In this document: positions 51,545-63,346 of the stretch, in pieces
Layout: each line of letters begins with the position of its first letter
How positions within the stretch are numbered: the first letter of the stretch is position 1
NCBI GenBank assembly: GCA_963575745.1
Contig: CAUYUJ010000922.1
Coordinates: forward strand, 43,561 to 107,560
Direction of reading: 5' to 3'
DNA: 64,000 bases
Source: Prorocentrum cordatum
Lineage: Eukaryota > Sar > Dinophyceae > Prorocentrales > Prorocentraceae
Program-made: the position numbers and the translations under genes
The notes under the pieces: model-generated
Database searches by the model: none
What the model was told of the DNA's origin: nothing
Seen by the model: the letters and a program-made list of their open reading frames with translations, nothing else

Positions 51545-52048
51545 ACTGATGATGCTGATGGTGATGATGGTGATGAGTATGATGATACAGATGCTGCTGC
51601 TGATGATGATGGTGCTGATCGTGCTGCTGCTGTTGCTGTTGCTGCTGATGATGACGATGCTGCTGATGTCGCCGATGATGATTATGATGCTGCTGCTGAT
51701 GATGCTGCTGCTGATGATAATGATGCTGATGCTGCTGATGATGATACTGATGATGCTGCTGCTGATGATTGTGATGTTGATGATGCTGATGATTACGATG
51801 ATTCTGCTGCTGATGATGATGCTGATGATGACGCTGATGAGGAGGATGCTGATGATTATGACTATGATGATTGTGATGCTGACGATGATGATGATGACGA
51901 CGAGGATTTTGCTGATGATGCTGATGATGATGCTGAAGATGCTGCTGATGATGATGATGATGAATGATGGGGATGATGATGCTGCTGCTGATGATGATGA
52001 TGTTCATCATGCTAATGCTGATGATGATGATGATGATGATGATGATGC

Positions 52049-52080
<32 letters not shown>

Positions 52081-52620
52081 CTGATGATGGTGCTGATGCT
52101 GATGCTGATGCTGATGCTGCTGATGATGATGCTGCTGATGTCAATGATGACGATTCTGATTATGCTGATGATGATGATGAGGATGATGAGGGTGATGATG
52201 ATGGTGATGATCACGATGCTGCTCATGCTGCTGCTGCCGATGATGATGATGAGGATTCTGTTTATGATGATGAGAATGATGAAGCTGATGATGATGAGGA
52301 GGAGGATGAGGATGAGGGTGAGGATAATGATGAGGATGCTGATGATGAGGGTGAGGATGAGGATGATGATGCTTATCATGATGATGTTGCTGATGATGAT
52401 GCTGATGCTGATGGTGATGCTGATGCTGGCGCTGATGCTGATGCTGATGATGATGATGCTGATGATGATGACGCTGATGCTGCTGCTGATGAGGATGCTG
52501 ATCATAATGATGATGACTATGTTTATGATGATGATTGTGGTGATGATGCTGATGATGATGAGGATGAGGATGTTGATGATGATGATGAGGATGATGACGA
52601 CGATGATGACGATGGTGATT

Positions 52621-52659
<39 letters not shown>

Positions 52660-52773
52660 CTGATGCTGATGCTGCTGATGATGGATAATGATCATGATTA
52701 TGATGATTATGATGATGATGATGATGCTTCTGATGCTGATGCTGCTGATGATGATGAAGATGATGATGATGAC

Positions 52774-52804
<31 letters not shown>

Positions 52805-52893
52805 CTGATGTTGATGATGATGATGCTGATTCTGATGATGATGCTGCTGATGATGCTGCTGATGATGATAAGGATTTTGATGACGACGATGAT

Positions 52894-52924
<31 letters not shown>

Positions 52925-53021
52925 ATGATGATAACGATGACGATGACGATGATGCTGATAATGATGATGATGATGATGATGATGATGATGCTGATGATGA
53001 TGATATGATGATGATGAATTA

Positions 53022-53056
<35 letters not shown>

Positions 53057-53069
53057 TGATGATGATGAT

Positions 53070-53112
<43 letters not shown>

Positions 53113-53128
53113 ATGATGATGATGAGGA

Positions 53129-53185
<57 letters not shown>

Positions 53186-53195
53186 TGATGGATGG
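51441..53195 (+). repeat. (ATG)n / (CTG)n trinucleotide block
   Basis: About 1.75 kb of ATG repeats in which most variant triplets change A to C (GAT to GCT), with occasional GAG, GAC and AAT. The frame is kept over several hundred bases, giving long Asp/Ala or Met/Leu frames on the plus strand and His/Gln or Ile frames on the minus strand. I treat them as repeat by-products. Confidence 0.85.
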
Positions 53196-53770
53196 ATGAT
53201 GAATGATGAGGAGGAGGAGGAGGAGGAGAGGAGGAGGAGGAAAGAGGAAGAGGAGGAGGAGGAAGAGGAGGGGGATGAGGAGGAGAGGAGAGAGGAGAGG
53301 AGGAGGAGGAGAGAGGAGGAAGGAGGAGGAGAGGAGGAGGAGGCGCAGGAGAGAGGAGGAGGAGGGGAGGAGGAGGAGGAGGAGGAGGAGGAGGAGCAGG
53401 AGGAGCAGGAGGCAGGAGGAGAGAGGAGGAGCAGGAGGAGGAAGATGAGGAGAGGAGGAGGAGGAGGAGGCGAGGAGGAGGAGGAGGAGGAGGAGAGCAG
53501 GAGGAGGAGGCGGAGGAGGAGGAGGAGGAGGAAGGAAGGAGGGGAGGGGGAGCAGGAGGAGCAGGAGGAGGAGGAGGAGGAGGAGGAAGGAGGAGGAGGA
53601 GGAGGAGGGAGGAGGAGAGGAGGAGGAGGAGGAGGAGGAGGAGGAGGAGGAGGAGGAAGAAGGGTAATGGGAAAAGGAGGGGGACGGAGGAGGAAGAAGA
53701 AGAAGAGGAGGAGGAGGGTGAGGGGGAACAGGAGGAACAGGAGGAACAGGCAGGAGCAGGAGGAAGATGG
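53196..53770 (+). repeat. (AGG)n microsatellite, second block
   Basis: AGG with interspersed CAGG and AAG, again with purines on the plus strand, mirroring 51,056-51,440. Confidence 0.85.
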
Positions 53771-54355
53771 AGAAAATAAACTACAAGCGTAGCGCAAGGA
53801 TGGAGATGGTCCGTTTGTTGACAGTTGCCGCCCTCCGTCTCTCTCGCCCTCGGCCCCAGGGGCGGCCGAGCGGAGCCCGCCCGTCCGCGCGGTCGTGGCC
53901 CACTTCGATCTGACCGATCCAATTCGATGTCGTTTCCGGCTGGCCCGACCCAATGTGGTTCCGATGTTCGGATGTTGCCAGAAGTAACCCTGGCCCAAGG
54001 TGCCTCAAGGCGGTCTGAGGAGGCCCCAGAGGCCTCCTGAGCACCCCTCACGAGGCCCAGGGGGCCTCCAGGGGCTCCAAAATGGAGCGAGAAGCTGGGG
54101 GCGCTTTCTGGGCCAGGGGCTCCTTTCGCAACCCCCGAGATGTGCCAGCGCATCCGATGCGGCCCAGCGCTGCTCGGACGGCGATGTTGTGCATCCTGGC
54201 GCAGCTACACATGGCATTGGCTATTCGCTGGAGTCTCCTCTCGCCCACGGTGTTCGGGGAGGCTCGCCTGGGGGGCCAGGGCCAAGAAGCCAAGCACTCA
54301 GCCCGCACCTGCACCTCGAGGCTCGAGGGTCGACGAGGAGTCCGCAGACCATCGA
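53771..54355. other. GC-rich unrecognised sequence
   Basis: It contains GAGCACCCCTCACGAGGCCC (54,038-54,057), which recurs at 61,920-61,939. Frames are open on both strands because of GC content. No gene is recognised. Confidence 0.4.
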
Positions 54356-54427
54356 GAGGAGGAGGGGGGAGGAGGAGGAGGAGGAGGAGGAGGAGGAGGA
54401 GGAGGAGGAGGAGGAGGAGGAGGAGGA
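54356..54427 (+). repeat. (AGG)n microsatellite
   Basis: About 20 AGG units, purines on the plus strand. Confidence 0.85.
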
Positions 54428-54605
54428 AGGGGATCAGGAGGAGGAGGAGGACTGCTGTCGAGTCGCCGGAGGCGATCGGCACGCCGCGCGCCAGAGGTCT
54501 TTCCTGTCCAGGGCCGCTCTTGCGCATAGCTGGCGCCCGCAGCCTCGCCTGCCCCCTTTGGCATCCGTTCTGTGCCCGCCATCGCCCCCCGCTTCCTGGG
54601 CAGGG

Positions 54606-54725
54606 ATGGGCTCCGCCGCGAACGTCGCCCTCGCCCTGGGCCTCTTCTGCCTCCTGTCCGCTGCTGCGGCCAGCAGGCACCGGGGAGCAAGCGGGCGGAC
54701 AATACTGAGTTCCAAACGCGCATGA
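54606..54725 (+). CDS. Small ORF with a signal-peptide-like start, 39 aa
   Basis: It reads MGSAANVALALGLFCLLSAA and continues AASRHRG to a stop. The N-terminus has a polar start, a hydrophobic core and small residues before a possible cleavage after AAAA/S. It could be the first exon of a secreted or plastid-targeted protein, but no splice donor or downstream exon is evident. Chance in GC-rich DNA is quite possible. Confidence 0.2.
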   Translation: MGSAANVALALGLFCLLSAAAASRHRGASGRTILSSKRA

Positions 54726-54996
54726 GCGCATAGGCTGTCGCAATACTCACCGGCAGCGATCTTCACGCAGTGGCCGAAGAAGTCGTGTCCTTCGTATATA
54801 TATATATATATATATATGGTAGCCCCCCCCCACATGATCATACATATTTCTTTTTTTGCTACTCCTCTTCCTCGCGCGCCCTGGGGGGGGGGAGGGCCTG
54901 GGGCTTCCTGGGGCTTCCTGAGGCCTCCTGGGCTTCCCGAGTCTTCCGAAACGCTTCCTGGGACTTCCCGAAGCCTCCTGGGGCTGCCGAAACACT
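54726..54996. other. TA run and CTTCCTGGGG-type repeats
   Basis: (TA)n at 54,796-54,818, then C- and G-runs, then degenerate repeats of CTTCCTGGGGCTTCC (54,895-54,985) leading into the palindrome. Confidence 0.55.
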
Positions 54997-55546
54997 GCCC
55001 TGGTGAAAAACGCTGTGTTTTCTTGATATTCCTGACCTTCCCAGGGATTACCCCTGAGAAAACGCTGTGTTTTCCTGATATTCCTGATATTCCTGACATT
55101 TCCAGAGACTACCCAGGCGCCGAGGCCTCCTGGGGCTGCCGAAACATTGCCCTGGTGGAAAACGCTGTGTTTTCCTGATATTCCTGACCTTCCCAGGGAT
55201 TACCCCTGAGAAAACGCTGTGTTTTCCTGATGTTCCTGATATTCCTGACATTTCCAGAGACTACCGTGAGCCTGCAGGGTAGTCTCTAGAAATGTCAGGA
55301 ATATCAAGAATATAAGGAAAACGCAGCGTTTTCTCAGGGGTAATCCCTGGGAAGGTCAGGAATATCAGGAAAACACAGCGTTTTCCACCAGGGCGATGTT
55401 TCGGCAGCCCCAGGAGGCCTCGGCGCCTGGGCAGTCTCTGGAAATGTCAGGAATATCAGGAATATCAGGAAAACGCAGCGTTTTCTCAGGGGTAATCCCT
55501 GGGAAGGTCAGGGATATCAGGAAAACAGAGCGTTTTTCACCAGGGC
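54997..55546. repeat. Long palindrome, arms about 270 bp
   Basis: The left arm (54,997 to about 55,266) and right arm (about 55,278-55,546) are near-perfect inverted copies around CCTGCAGG (55,271-55,278). Each arm is two tandem copies of a unit of about 165 bp containing GCCCTGGTG, CCTTCCCAGGGATTACCCC and ACATTTCCAGAGACTACC. Each unit also has small inverted repeats (GAAAACGCTGTGTTTTC). The structure could form a very stable hairpin. Confidence 0.8.
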
Positions 55547-55639
55547 CATCTCTGGGAAGATCTTGGAAATCTGGAAAATCTGGTAAACGGTATTTTTTCA
55601 AGAGCAGGAGGATGATAATCAAATCGTGTAGCTTCAACA
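55547..55639. other. Spacer between palindrome and tandem array
   Basis: Short A-rich sequence (AATCTGGAAAATCTGG). Nothing is recognised. Confidence 0.4.
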
Positions 55640-57480
55640 GGGCAGCGTTGGCCGTCGGCTGCCCCCCGTCAGTTGTGAACGCAGCTCCCCAATCAGTTCT
55701 GCGAGCAGCCTCCTGCTACGAAACATTACTCGCAAAACTAGCTGTGAACGCCGCTCCACACCTAGTTTTGTGAGTGATGTCTTCCTCCTCACCCTCGTCA
55801 TGCTCCTCACCCTCCTCTTCTTCCTCCTCCTACTCCTCCTGCTCCTCCCCATCCTTCCTCCTCCTTCTTTTCTTCACTCAACCCCACCTCTCCGCTTCAT
55901 GGCGTCACTCACAAATCTAGTTGCGAACGCAGCTCCGCAACCAGTTTTGCGAGCAGCCTCCTGATAAGAGACATTACTCGCAAATCTAAATGTGAACGCC
56001 GCTCCACACCTAGTTTTGTGAGTAAGGTGTTGCTCCTCACCTTCGTCATGCTCCTCACCCTCCTCTTCTTCCTCCTCCTACTCCTCCTGCTCCTCCCCCC
56101 TTCCTCCTCCTTCGTTTCTTCACTCTACCCCCACCTCTCCGCTTCGTGGCGTCACTCGCAAATCTAGTTATGAACGCAGCTCCACAACCAGTTTTGTGAG
56201 CAGCCTCCTGCTACGAAACATTACTCGCAAAACTAGCTGTGAACGCCGCTCCACACCTAGTTTTGTGAGTAAGGTGTTGCTCCTCACCTTCGTCATGCTC
56301 CTCACCCTCCTCTTCTTCCTCCTCCTACTCCTCCTGCTCCTCCCCCCTCCTCCTTCTTTTCTTCACTTTACCCCCACCTCCCCGCTTCGTGGCGTCACTC
56401 GCAAATCTAGTTGTGAACGCAGCTCCCCAATCAGTTCTGCGAGCAGCCTCCTGCTACGAAACATTACTCGCAAAACTAGCTGTGAACGCCGCTCCACACC
56501 TAGTTTTGTGAGTAAGGTGTTGCTCCTCACCTTCGTCATGCTCTTCACCCTCCTCTTCTTCCTCCTCCTACTCCTGCTGCTCCTCCCCCCTCCTCCTTCT
56601 TTTCTTCACTTTACCCCCACCTCTCCGCTTCGTGGCGTCACTCACAAATCTAGTTGCGAACGCAGCTCCGCAATCAGTTTTGCGAGCAGCCTCCTGCTAC
56701 GAAACATTACTCGCAAAACTAGCTGTGAACGCCGCTCCACACCTAGTTTTGTGAGTGATGTCTTCCTCCTCACCCTCGTCATGCTCCTCACCCTCCTCTT
56801 CTTCCTCCTCCTACTCCTCCTGCTCCTCCCCATCCTTCCTCCTCCTTCTTTTCTTCACTCAACCCCACCTCTCCGCTTCATGGCGTCACTCACAAATCTA
56901 GTTGCGAACGCAGCTCCGCAACCAGTTTTGCGAGCAGCCTCTTGATAAGAGACATTACTCGCAAAACTAAATGTGAACGCCGCTCCACACCTAGTTTTGT
57001 GAGTAAGGTGTTGCTCCTCACCTTCGTCATGCTCCTCACCCTCCTCTTCTTCCTCCTCATACTCCTCCTGCTCCTCCCCCCTTCCTCCCCCTTCGTTTCT
57101 TCACTCTACCCCCACCTCTCCGCTTCGTGGCGTCACTCGCAACTCTAGTTGTGAACGCAGCTTCGCAACCAGTTTTGTGAGCAGCCTCCTGCTGCGAAAC
57201 ATTACTCCCGCAACTAGCTGTGAACGCCGCTCCACACCTAGTTTTGTGAGTAAGGTGTTGCTCCTCACCTTCGTCATGCTCCTCACCCTCCTCTTCTTCC
57301 TCCTCCTACGCCTCCTGCTGCTACGGCTCCTGATCACTCAGCCCCCTCCTCTCCACTTCGAGGCGCTACCCTCCAATCTAATTGCGAATGCAACTCCACA
57401 ACAAACCTTGCGAGCAACCTTCCGCTACGAATCATTATTCACAAAACTTGTTGTGAACGCCGCTCCGCAGCTAGGAAGAG
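55640..57480. repeat. 245-bp tandem array, seven copies
   Basis: CCTAGTTTTGTGAG recurs at 55,761, 56,009, 56,256, 56,499, 56,742, 56,989 and 57,237 (periods 243-248 bp). Each copy has an inverted repeat ACTCGCAAAACTAG / CTAGTTTTGTGAGT (14 bp, one mismatch) and a CTCCTCTTCTTCCTCC tract. The tract gives a hydrophobic Leu-rich frame that stays open across two 243-bp copies. I do not call it a gene. Confidence 0.85.
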
Positions 57481-58410
57481 GCGGTGGAAAATGGGGGAGG
57501 ATGTTGCTCAACTATGGCTGGTGCCACTGGAGCTCGGCATTCACCAGATGACGCGGAGGAGGAGGAGGAGAACAAGGGGCTCAATTTTGAGGAGTAGGGC
57601 AAATATGGTTTGGAGGAGAAGGTGGAGGAGGAGGTGGTGGAGGGGGAGGAGGAGGAGACGATGAGCAGGAGGACAAACATTGGGAGGAGGAGGAGAAGGA
57701 GGAGGAGGAAGAGGTGAATGAGGATTCAGAGAAGGAGGAGAAGGAAGAATAGTAGGAGGATTCTGATGAGGAGGACAAACATGAGGGAGAGCTTGAGGAT
57801 AATTTAAAGAAGGAGGAGGGGAAGAGAAGCAGGAGGAGGACAATGAGTTTAAATTTGCGGAATCGGAATAGGAGGAGGACAACATGCCGAAGAGGAGATG
57901 GAGGAGGATTCAGAGAAGGAAGATGAAGAGGACAAGGAGGAGGAGGAGGAGGAGGAGGAGGAAGAGGAGGACAAGGAGTTTGAAAGTGAGAGGGGGTAGG
58001 AGGAGGAGAATGATGAGGACAAACATGAGGAAGAAGTGGATGAGGATTCATAGAATGAGGAGGACGAGGGGAAGGAGAAGGAAGAGGAGGAGGAAGAGAA
58101 GAGTTGAGGCCAATGCATTTGATTTTGAAGCGGAGGGGGAAGAAGACAAACATAAGGAGGAAGAGGATGTGGAGGAGGATTGGGAGACGGTAGAGGAGGA
58201 AAATGAGGAGGAGGACGAGGAGGACAAGGCGTTTGGTATCGAGGAGGAGGAGGAAGAGGAGGACGAGGAGGAGAGGACAATTATGAGGAGAAGGTGGAGA
58301 AAACTTCAAAGAAGAAAAATGAGAAAGAGAAAGAGAGGGAGGGGGAGCTTGAGGTTGAGAAGGAGTAGGATGCTGAGGAGGAGGAGGAGGAGGGGCATCA
58401 TAAACATGAG
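57481..58410 (+). repeat. Degenerate AGG-rich region
   Basis: Irregular GGAGGA with longer interspersed words (GACAAACAT, GATTCAGAGAAGGAGG). The words recur at about 57,720, 57,780, 57,900 and 58,020, which suggests a longer decayed repeat under the trinucleotide. Confidence 0.7.
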
Positions 58411-58735
58411 ATGGTGATATTGGATTGCAATGCGCCGCGAAAGACTGAAGTCGCTTCGCGCTGAAGTGTTTGGATTGCAATCGACGGAATTGCGGTTTGC
58501 AACGTAGCAAACCATCATGAAGAAAAACAGGAGGAAGGAACGGGTTATGATGACTGGAGGGATGATGGGAGAATGTATATATATAGATATAGATATAAAA
58601 GTGTATATATATGTATACATGTATACATATATCCGTAAGGGCTTCGCCCCCATAGAATTGGACTTGCCAGAGCTGTGTTGGGATGTGTGGACGCTGACAT
58701 GCAGCAATGCGGGGACTTCACGCGAGGGCCAATAT
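58411..58735. other. TA-rich stretch and short inverted repeats
   Basis: GTTTGGATTGCAATC-like words occur twice (58,420 and 58,468). TA-rich sequence at 58,575-58,632 is followed by GGGCTTCGCCC (58,638-58,648), a hairpin-forming motif. No gene. Confidence 0.45.
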
Positions 58736-59235
58736 TCATTTACGAGGGTTTATGGCTTCGGTGGCGCGAATATCAGGGAATTTACAATGGTTTATGGCTG
58801 TTGGGACGGGAATACTCAGTAATTTACAAGGGTTTGTGGCCACGGGGACGCACATATATTGTTTAATTTACAAAGGTTTGTGACCTCGGGGACGCAAACA
58901 TTTGGGCCATTTACGAAGGTTTATGGCCTCAGTGACGCGGCTATGGTGTAATTTGCAGGGTTTATGGCCCTAGGGACACGAATCTGGTTTAATTTTTGTA
59001 GGGTTTATGGTTTCGGGGGCGCGAACTTCCAGTAATCTACGAAGTTTTGTGGTTTCGGGGGCGCGGGTGTTGAGTAATTTGCGAGGGTGTATGCTATGGG
59101 GGCGCGAATATTTGGTAATTTACTAGGGATTACGGCTTCGGGGTCGCCAATATTGTATAGTTTACAAGGGTTTATGGTTTCGGGGAAGCGAATCTAATGT
59201 AATTTACTAGAGATTTTGGCATCGGGTACGCGAAT
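58736..59235 (+). repeat. About 55-60 bp minisatellite, nine copies
   Basis: The unit is built on AATTTACAAGGGTTTATGGC, then TCGGGGACGCGAATAT. It is a longer relative of the 47-bp unit at 46,101. Confidence 0.75.
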
Positions 59236-59600
59236 ATCAACTATTTTTCCCGGAAAGGGCTTAGGCCCAGGGTTCTCTTTTAGTAGGTTAACTTCCGGTT
59301 TGTACTTGAAGGGGGCCGGCGGAATTCTTGTGCGATAAATTACGAGGTCGAAGGGGGCCGGCGGATTTCAATTGTGAGGACGAAGGCCATTTTTCGCCAC
59401 CCCTCACGCAGATCGTGCTCTTGGAATTTTACTGCCTTTAAGGAAACCTCGATATTTCACTGGTGAAGTCAACTTTTTTTCCGACATCGACTTTAAACGA
59501 TAAAAAAACGAGGTAAACGCGTTCGCTCGATAAATGACGAGGTACCGCGGCCTCCGGAACGGCGCTGGGAACGGAGTTTTGGATTCTTGAAGTTGCATAA
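59236..59600. other. CCCGGAAAGGGC motif and unrecognised sequence
   Basis: Third copy of CCCGGAAAGGGC, GGCCCAGGG, TCTTTTAGT (59,245-59,284), followed by two GGGGGCCGGCGGA copies, as at 48,550-48,680. 59,400-59,600 is unrecognised. Confidence 0.5.
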
Positions 59601-59940
59601 GTTCGGAAATAACAGAAATCCCCTGTGTTTTTTGACCCTGACCCCGCCGATCTGCGTGAGGTGTGGCACGGAATACTAGAAATGTATAAAATCCCTTGTG
59701 TTTTTGGACCCTGACCCCGCCGACCTGCGTAAGGGGTGGCGCGGAATTCCAGAAATGTGTCAAATCCCGTGTGTTTTTGGACCCTGACCCCGCCGATCTG
59801 CGTGAGGGGTGGCACGGAATTCCAGAACTGTGGCAAATCCTCTGTGTTTTCGGATCCTGACCCCGCCGACCTGCGTGAGGGGTGGCACCGAATTTCAGAA
59901 ATGTAGCAAGTTCCATGTGTTTTCGGACCTTGACTTCGCC
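59601..59940. repeat. About 75-bp minisatellite, four to five copies
   Basis: The unit is CCTGACCCCGCCGATCTGCG, then TGAGGGGTGGCACGGAATTCC, AGAAATG and GTGTTTTTGGAC. CTGACCCCGCC recurs at about 59,636, 59,708, 59,783 and 59,858. Confidence 0.8.
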
Positions 59941-60128
59941 CAGGAGGGCCCAGGAGGCTCCAGGAGAGCCCAGGAGGGCCCAGGAGAGCCCAGGAGGGCC
60001 CAGGAGGACCCAGGAGGCTCCAAGAGGCACCAGGGGGCCCAAGCAGGGCCCAGGAGAAGCTCCAGGAGGCTCCAGGAAAGCCCAGGAGGGCCCAAGAGGT
60101 TCAAGGAAGACCCAGGAGGGCCCAGGAA
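59941..60128 (+). repeat. GCCCAGGAG minisatellite
   Basis: GCCCAGGAGGGCCCAGGAGG and GCTCCAGGAGAG variants with a period of about 9-15 bp. Confidence 0.75.
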
Positions 60129-60635
60129 CCCTTACGAGGGATCGTGGCCCTGGGAGCGCTGAAGTAGCGTAATTTACGAGGGATCGTGGCCCTGGGAGCG
60201 CGGGTGTAGTGTAATTTGAGAATTTGTTGAGGATGTCTCGAGCGAAACGCTGGTTTTGCAGAGTTGGGGATGCCTCGAGCGAAACGCTTGTTTTCAGAAT
60301 TTGTTGAGGATGTCTCGAGCGAAACGCTGGTTTTGCAGAGCTGACCGCGACGCGGAAAAGCGCCCCGCGCGCAGGAATTCAGAGGATGTCTCGCGCGTGC
60401 CGCGTCCCGCGCGCAGGGATTTTGAGGATGTGTCGACTAATTCGCTTGTTTTGCCAGGATTTCTTTGGATTTTGACAGGATATCTCTAGCGAAACGCTTG
60501 TTGTTTCAACATTTGTTGAGGATGTCTCGAGCGAAATCCCGCTCGCAGGAATTCCGAGGATGTCTCGCGCGTGCCGCGTCCCGCGCGCAGGAATTCTGAG
60601 GATGTCGGCAGGATATCTCGAGCGAAACGCTTGTC
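60129..60635 (+). repeat. 47-bp units and GATGTCTCGAGCGAAACG copies
   Basis: Two 47-bp units (60,133-60,215) are followed by about eight copies of GGATGTCTCGAGCGAAAC or variants (GGATATCTCTAGC, GGATGTCTCGCGCGTGCC). The order is the same as at 46,101-46,745. Confidence 0.7.
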
Positions 60636-61420
60636 CCCAGCACGTTCCGTAGCGCGTCCCCTTGGCACGTCCCGCTGTGCGTCCCCATGGCACGTCCCTT
60701 GGCACGTCGCTTGGCGGGTCCCTTGAGACGTTCCGCGTCGCGTCCTCCTGGCATGTCCCCCTGTCAATTAGCTCTAGGGCAGCTACTATGTGCTGAGGCA
60801 GCTCGAGCTTAAGATCCAGATCAGTTCGGTCAGGACTCGGATGCAAAGGAGGACTCGATCCACGACGCTATAGAGCACAATCGAGGCATAACACATCGCA
60901 ATTCAGCACGGCGCAGCACAGCACAGATTTCGGCACGGTACATCAAGATCGATACACTCAGCATTGCAACTTGGCACGTCCCTTGGCACGTTCCGTGGGG
61001 CGTCCCTTGGCGAATCCACCTGGAACGTCGCGCGGCGCGTCCCCTGGCACATCCCGTGGCACATCCATTGGCACGTTCCGTAGCGCGTCCCCTTGGCACG
61101 TCCCGCGGTGCGTCCCCATGGCACGTCCCCTGGCACGTCCCCTGGCGCATCCCTTGGGACTTTTCGCGGCGCGTCCTCCTGGCATGTTCCCCTGTCAATT
61201 AGCTGTGAGGCAGCTACTATTTGTTCAGGCAGCTCGAGCTTAAGATCCAGATCAGTTCGGTCAGGATTCGGATGCAAAGGAGGACTCGATCCACGACGCT
61301 ATAGAGCACAATCGCGCCATGGCACATCGCAATTCAGCACGGTGCAGCACAGCACAGCCCTCGGCAGGGTACATCAAGATCGATACACTCAGCATTGCAT
61401 TTGCCCGTCACCCAGTCAGG
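60636..61420 (+). repeat. 430-bp macro-repeat, two copies
   Basis: Same structure as at 46,746-48,105, including GCATTGCA at about 60,963 and 61,393. The end passes into GTCAGGTGTCTTTGAAA, as at 48,095. Confidence 0.75.
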
Positions 61421-63125
61421 TGTCTTTGAAAACGCTGCCATGTGTTACAGTTCTATATTCCTTTCCGGGTTCGTGGGTCGATCATGTTTACGTGTCCCAC
61501 GACCCCCCCGGAATTCTTTTCGGCTTCCCCCCCTCGCGCGTTCAGCAACGATTAACAATAAGGAAGCAGGAAACAGGATTGTAACAGTGGAAAAGGGAAA
61601 CTGCAACTGGTACATGGAGCTGCAGGCCGAATCTTCGCAGCCTGATGGCCCCGCAAGGGGGCCGGCGGATTGGTTTTGTTCAATTTGTTTTTGTTGTTCT
61701 TTAGTTCTTTTTGTTAGATTTCCGGCGTTTTCCCCGATTTCGCCCTCGGGAGCTCGTCATAGGGGTCCTGGGGCCATCATCAAAATTGGTCTTGGGACGC
61801 ACAGCTATCCCTGGAGAAGGGGTCGGGACCTCTGGGGCGTGCTGATTCAAACAATAAATCCGGTGCAAGTCTGATCCCCAATGTGCCTTCAGGATTTCCC
61901 GAGAGGCTCACAAGGTCTCCAGAGCACCCCTCACGAGGCCCCTTTCTGGCTCTCCTAGGATTGCCCAGTCCACATGGGAGGCTCGGCGAGCCCAGACAAT
62001 GGCAGGTTCGCTCCGCGTCAACGCGGCGGCGAAGCCAGCGGTATCGTTCAATGTTGAAGGCCCTTGGCGCCCTGAAACAATCCAAACTTGCACAGTTTCC
62101 GCTGTTGGATAGCAGAGGTCGCTCAAGATTGCGACGCGGGGCCAGAAATGAGTGCTCGTGTTCACACGACACGAACCAGCTGGAACACCTACACCGATTT
62201 TGGCCAGGCCGATAGTGGGCCAACGATGGGTCTGGCCAGGATCGGGTCTCCCTGCCAGGGAACGGGGGAAGGATGGGGGAATCAGGAGGAGTGGGCATGC
62301 AGCAGGTGGAATGAACGATCTCGCTGTAGCCTTGCGCTGCCAGGCATGATAGTCGCGGTGCCGATCGTGATCGCTCAGTCGCAGCGTGCGGTCACATCGG
62401 CACAGTTTCGGAGCATTTAATTTGTGGTGTGCAGTTGTCAGGAGGCTGTGCGTAATGACTGTACTCACTGAGTCATCGCAGTATTTCTTTTCGGTGGAAT
62501 TGCTGCTGCCGCGCCCGACGGAGGTCCGACAGCGTGGATGCGCTTGCCTCTTCGGCGGCTGCAGATGCTTCACTTGCCCTACTACGATCTGACTGTCAGA
62601 GTGCTGCGGTCAGAGATGTCACCTGGCATTTCTGCAGTGCACCACCATTGCATTATGGTACCTCTCAAGATGTATCAGTTCACGCAGTGGCCCATCATAT
62701 ATTGCTTGATGCCTCCACCATTGGCCTCTTGTCTTCCATGTATGATTCGATATCGCACAGTGTATTGTTTCTCATGTGTTGTTCAGACTAGTGATTTTGC
62801 ATGAGCGCGTCTGGTTGCTCTCTGCGGCTGCCAGGTCGGGCAACATTCTGACGGTGCGGTGGATGCCGTAAGCAGGCTGGGTGGCCTTCGATTTCGCTCT
62901 CCAGTGCGATCGATGCGCACGTGTGACCTCCAATGTATTCTGACACGACTGCGGCCGATGCCAAGCGCCGTTTGCTGGAAGTAGCCGCAATACTTTGAAT
63001 TGCCATTGTACATTCTGTGCCAACAGGTTTTTGGTACTGTTTCTGTGAGTGGTCTTTGTCTTGTTTGCGCCTCTTTCCGCGCGCCGCTCCCACTGCAGCT
63101 GTGCCTTGTGACGGCGTCCTCCTCC
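61421..63125. other. Unrecognised sequence
   Basis: Contains GGGTTCGTGGGTCGATCATG (61,466-61,485, shared with 49,596), GGGGGCCGGCGGATTGG (61,657) and GAGCACCCCTCACGAGGCCC (61,920). Composition is closer to unique DNA than the surroundings. Frames at 61,883-62,215 and 62,534-62,791 have no recognisable domain. I see no gene I can support. Confidence 0.35.
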
Positions 63126-63300
63126 TACTGCTCTAGCGGAGGTCTTCAGAGGCCCCCCCGAGGCTTTTGGAAGAGTCCTCTGGAGGCTCCCAGAGGTCTC
63201 TGAAGGTCCCCAGAGCACTCTGGAGGCCTCCTCCTCTCGGGCCAGAGGCCCCCAGAGGCCCCTGGAGTCCAGGCCACCTCCATGGCGGGGCCAGGGTCGG
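63126..63300. repeat. GAGGCCCCCAGAGG-type degenerate repeat
   Basis: Variants of CAGAGGCCCCC and CTGGAGGC with a period near 12-18 bp, similar in character to 49,860-49,950. Confidence 0.5.
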
Positions 63301-63318
63301 AGGGGTCAGAGGAAGGCG

Positions 63319-63346
63319 CCGCATCGCAGATGCATCTGCGATGCGG
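63319..63346. repeat. Perfect 28-bp palindrome
   Basis: CCGCATCGCAGATG meets its own complement with no spacer (centre between 63,332 and 63,333). Four more bases on each side pair with one mismatch. Confidence 0.8.

Noticed and set aside
51419-53022. Asp/Ala-rich, Met/Leu-rich and His/Gln-rich frames
   Set aside because: Trinucleotide repeat translated in different phases; no start context, no non-repeat sequence.
52141-54153. Minus-strand frame of 670 codons
   Set aside because: Mostly the complement of AGG and ATG repeats (Ser/Leu/Pro and Ile/His runs).
56196-56945. Protein with repeated transmembrane-like Leu segments
   Set aside because: It arises from the CTC-rich tract of the 245-bp repeat; frame is kept only where the period is 243 bp.
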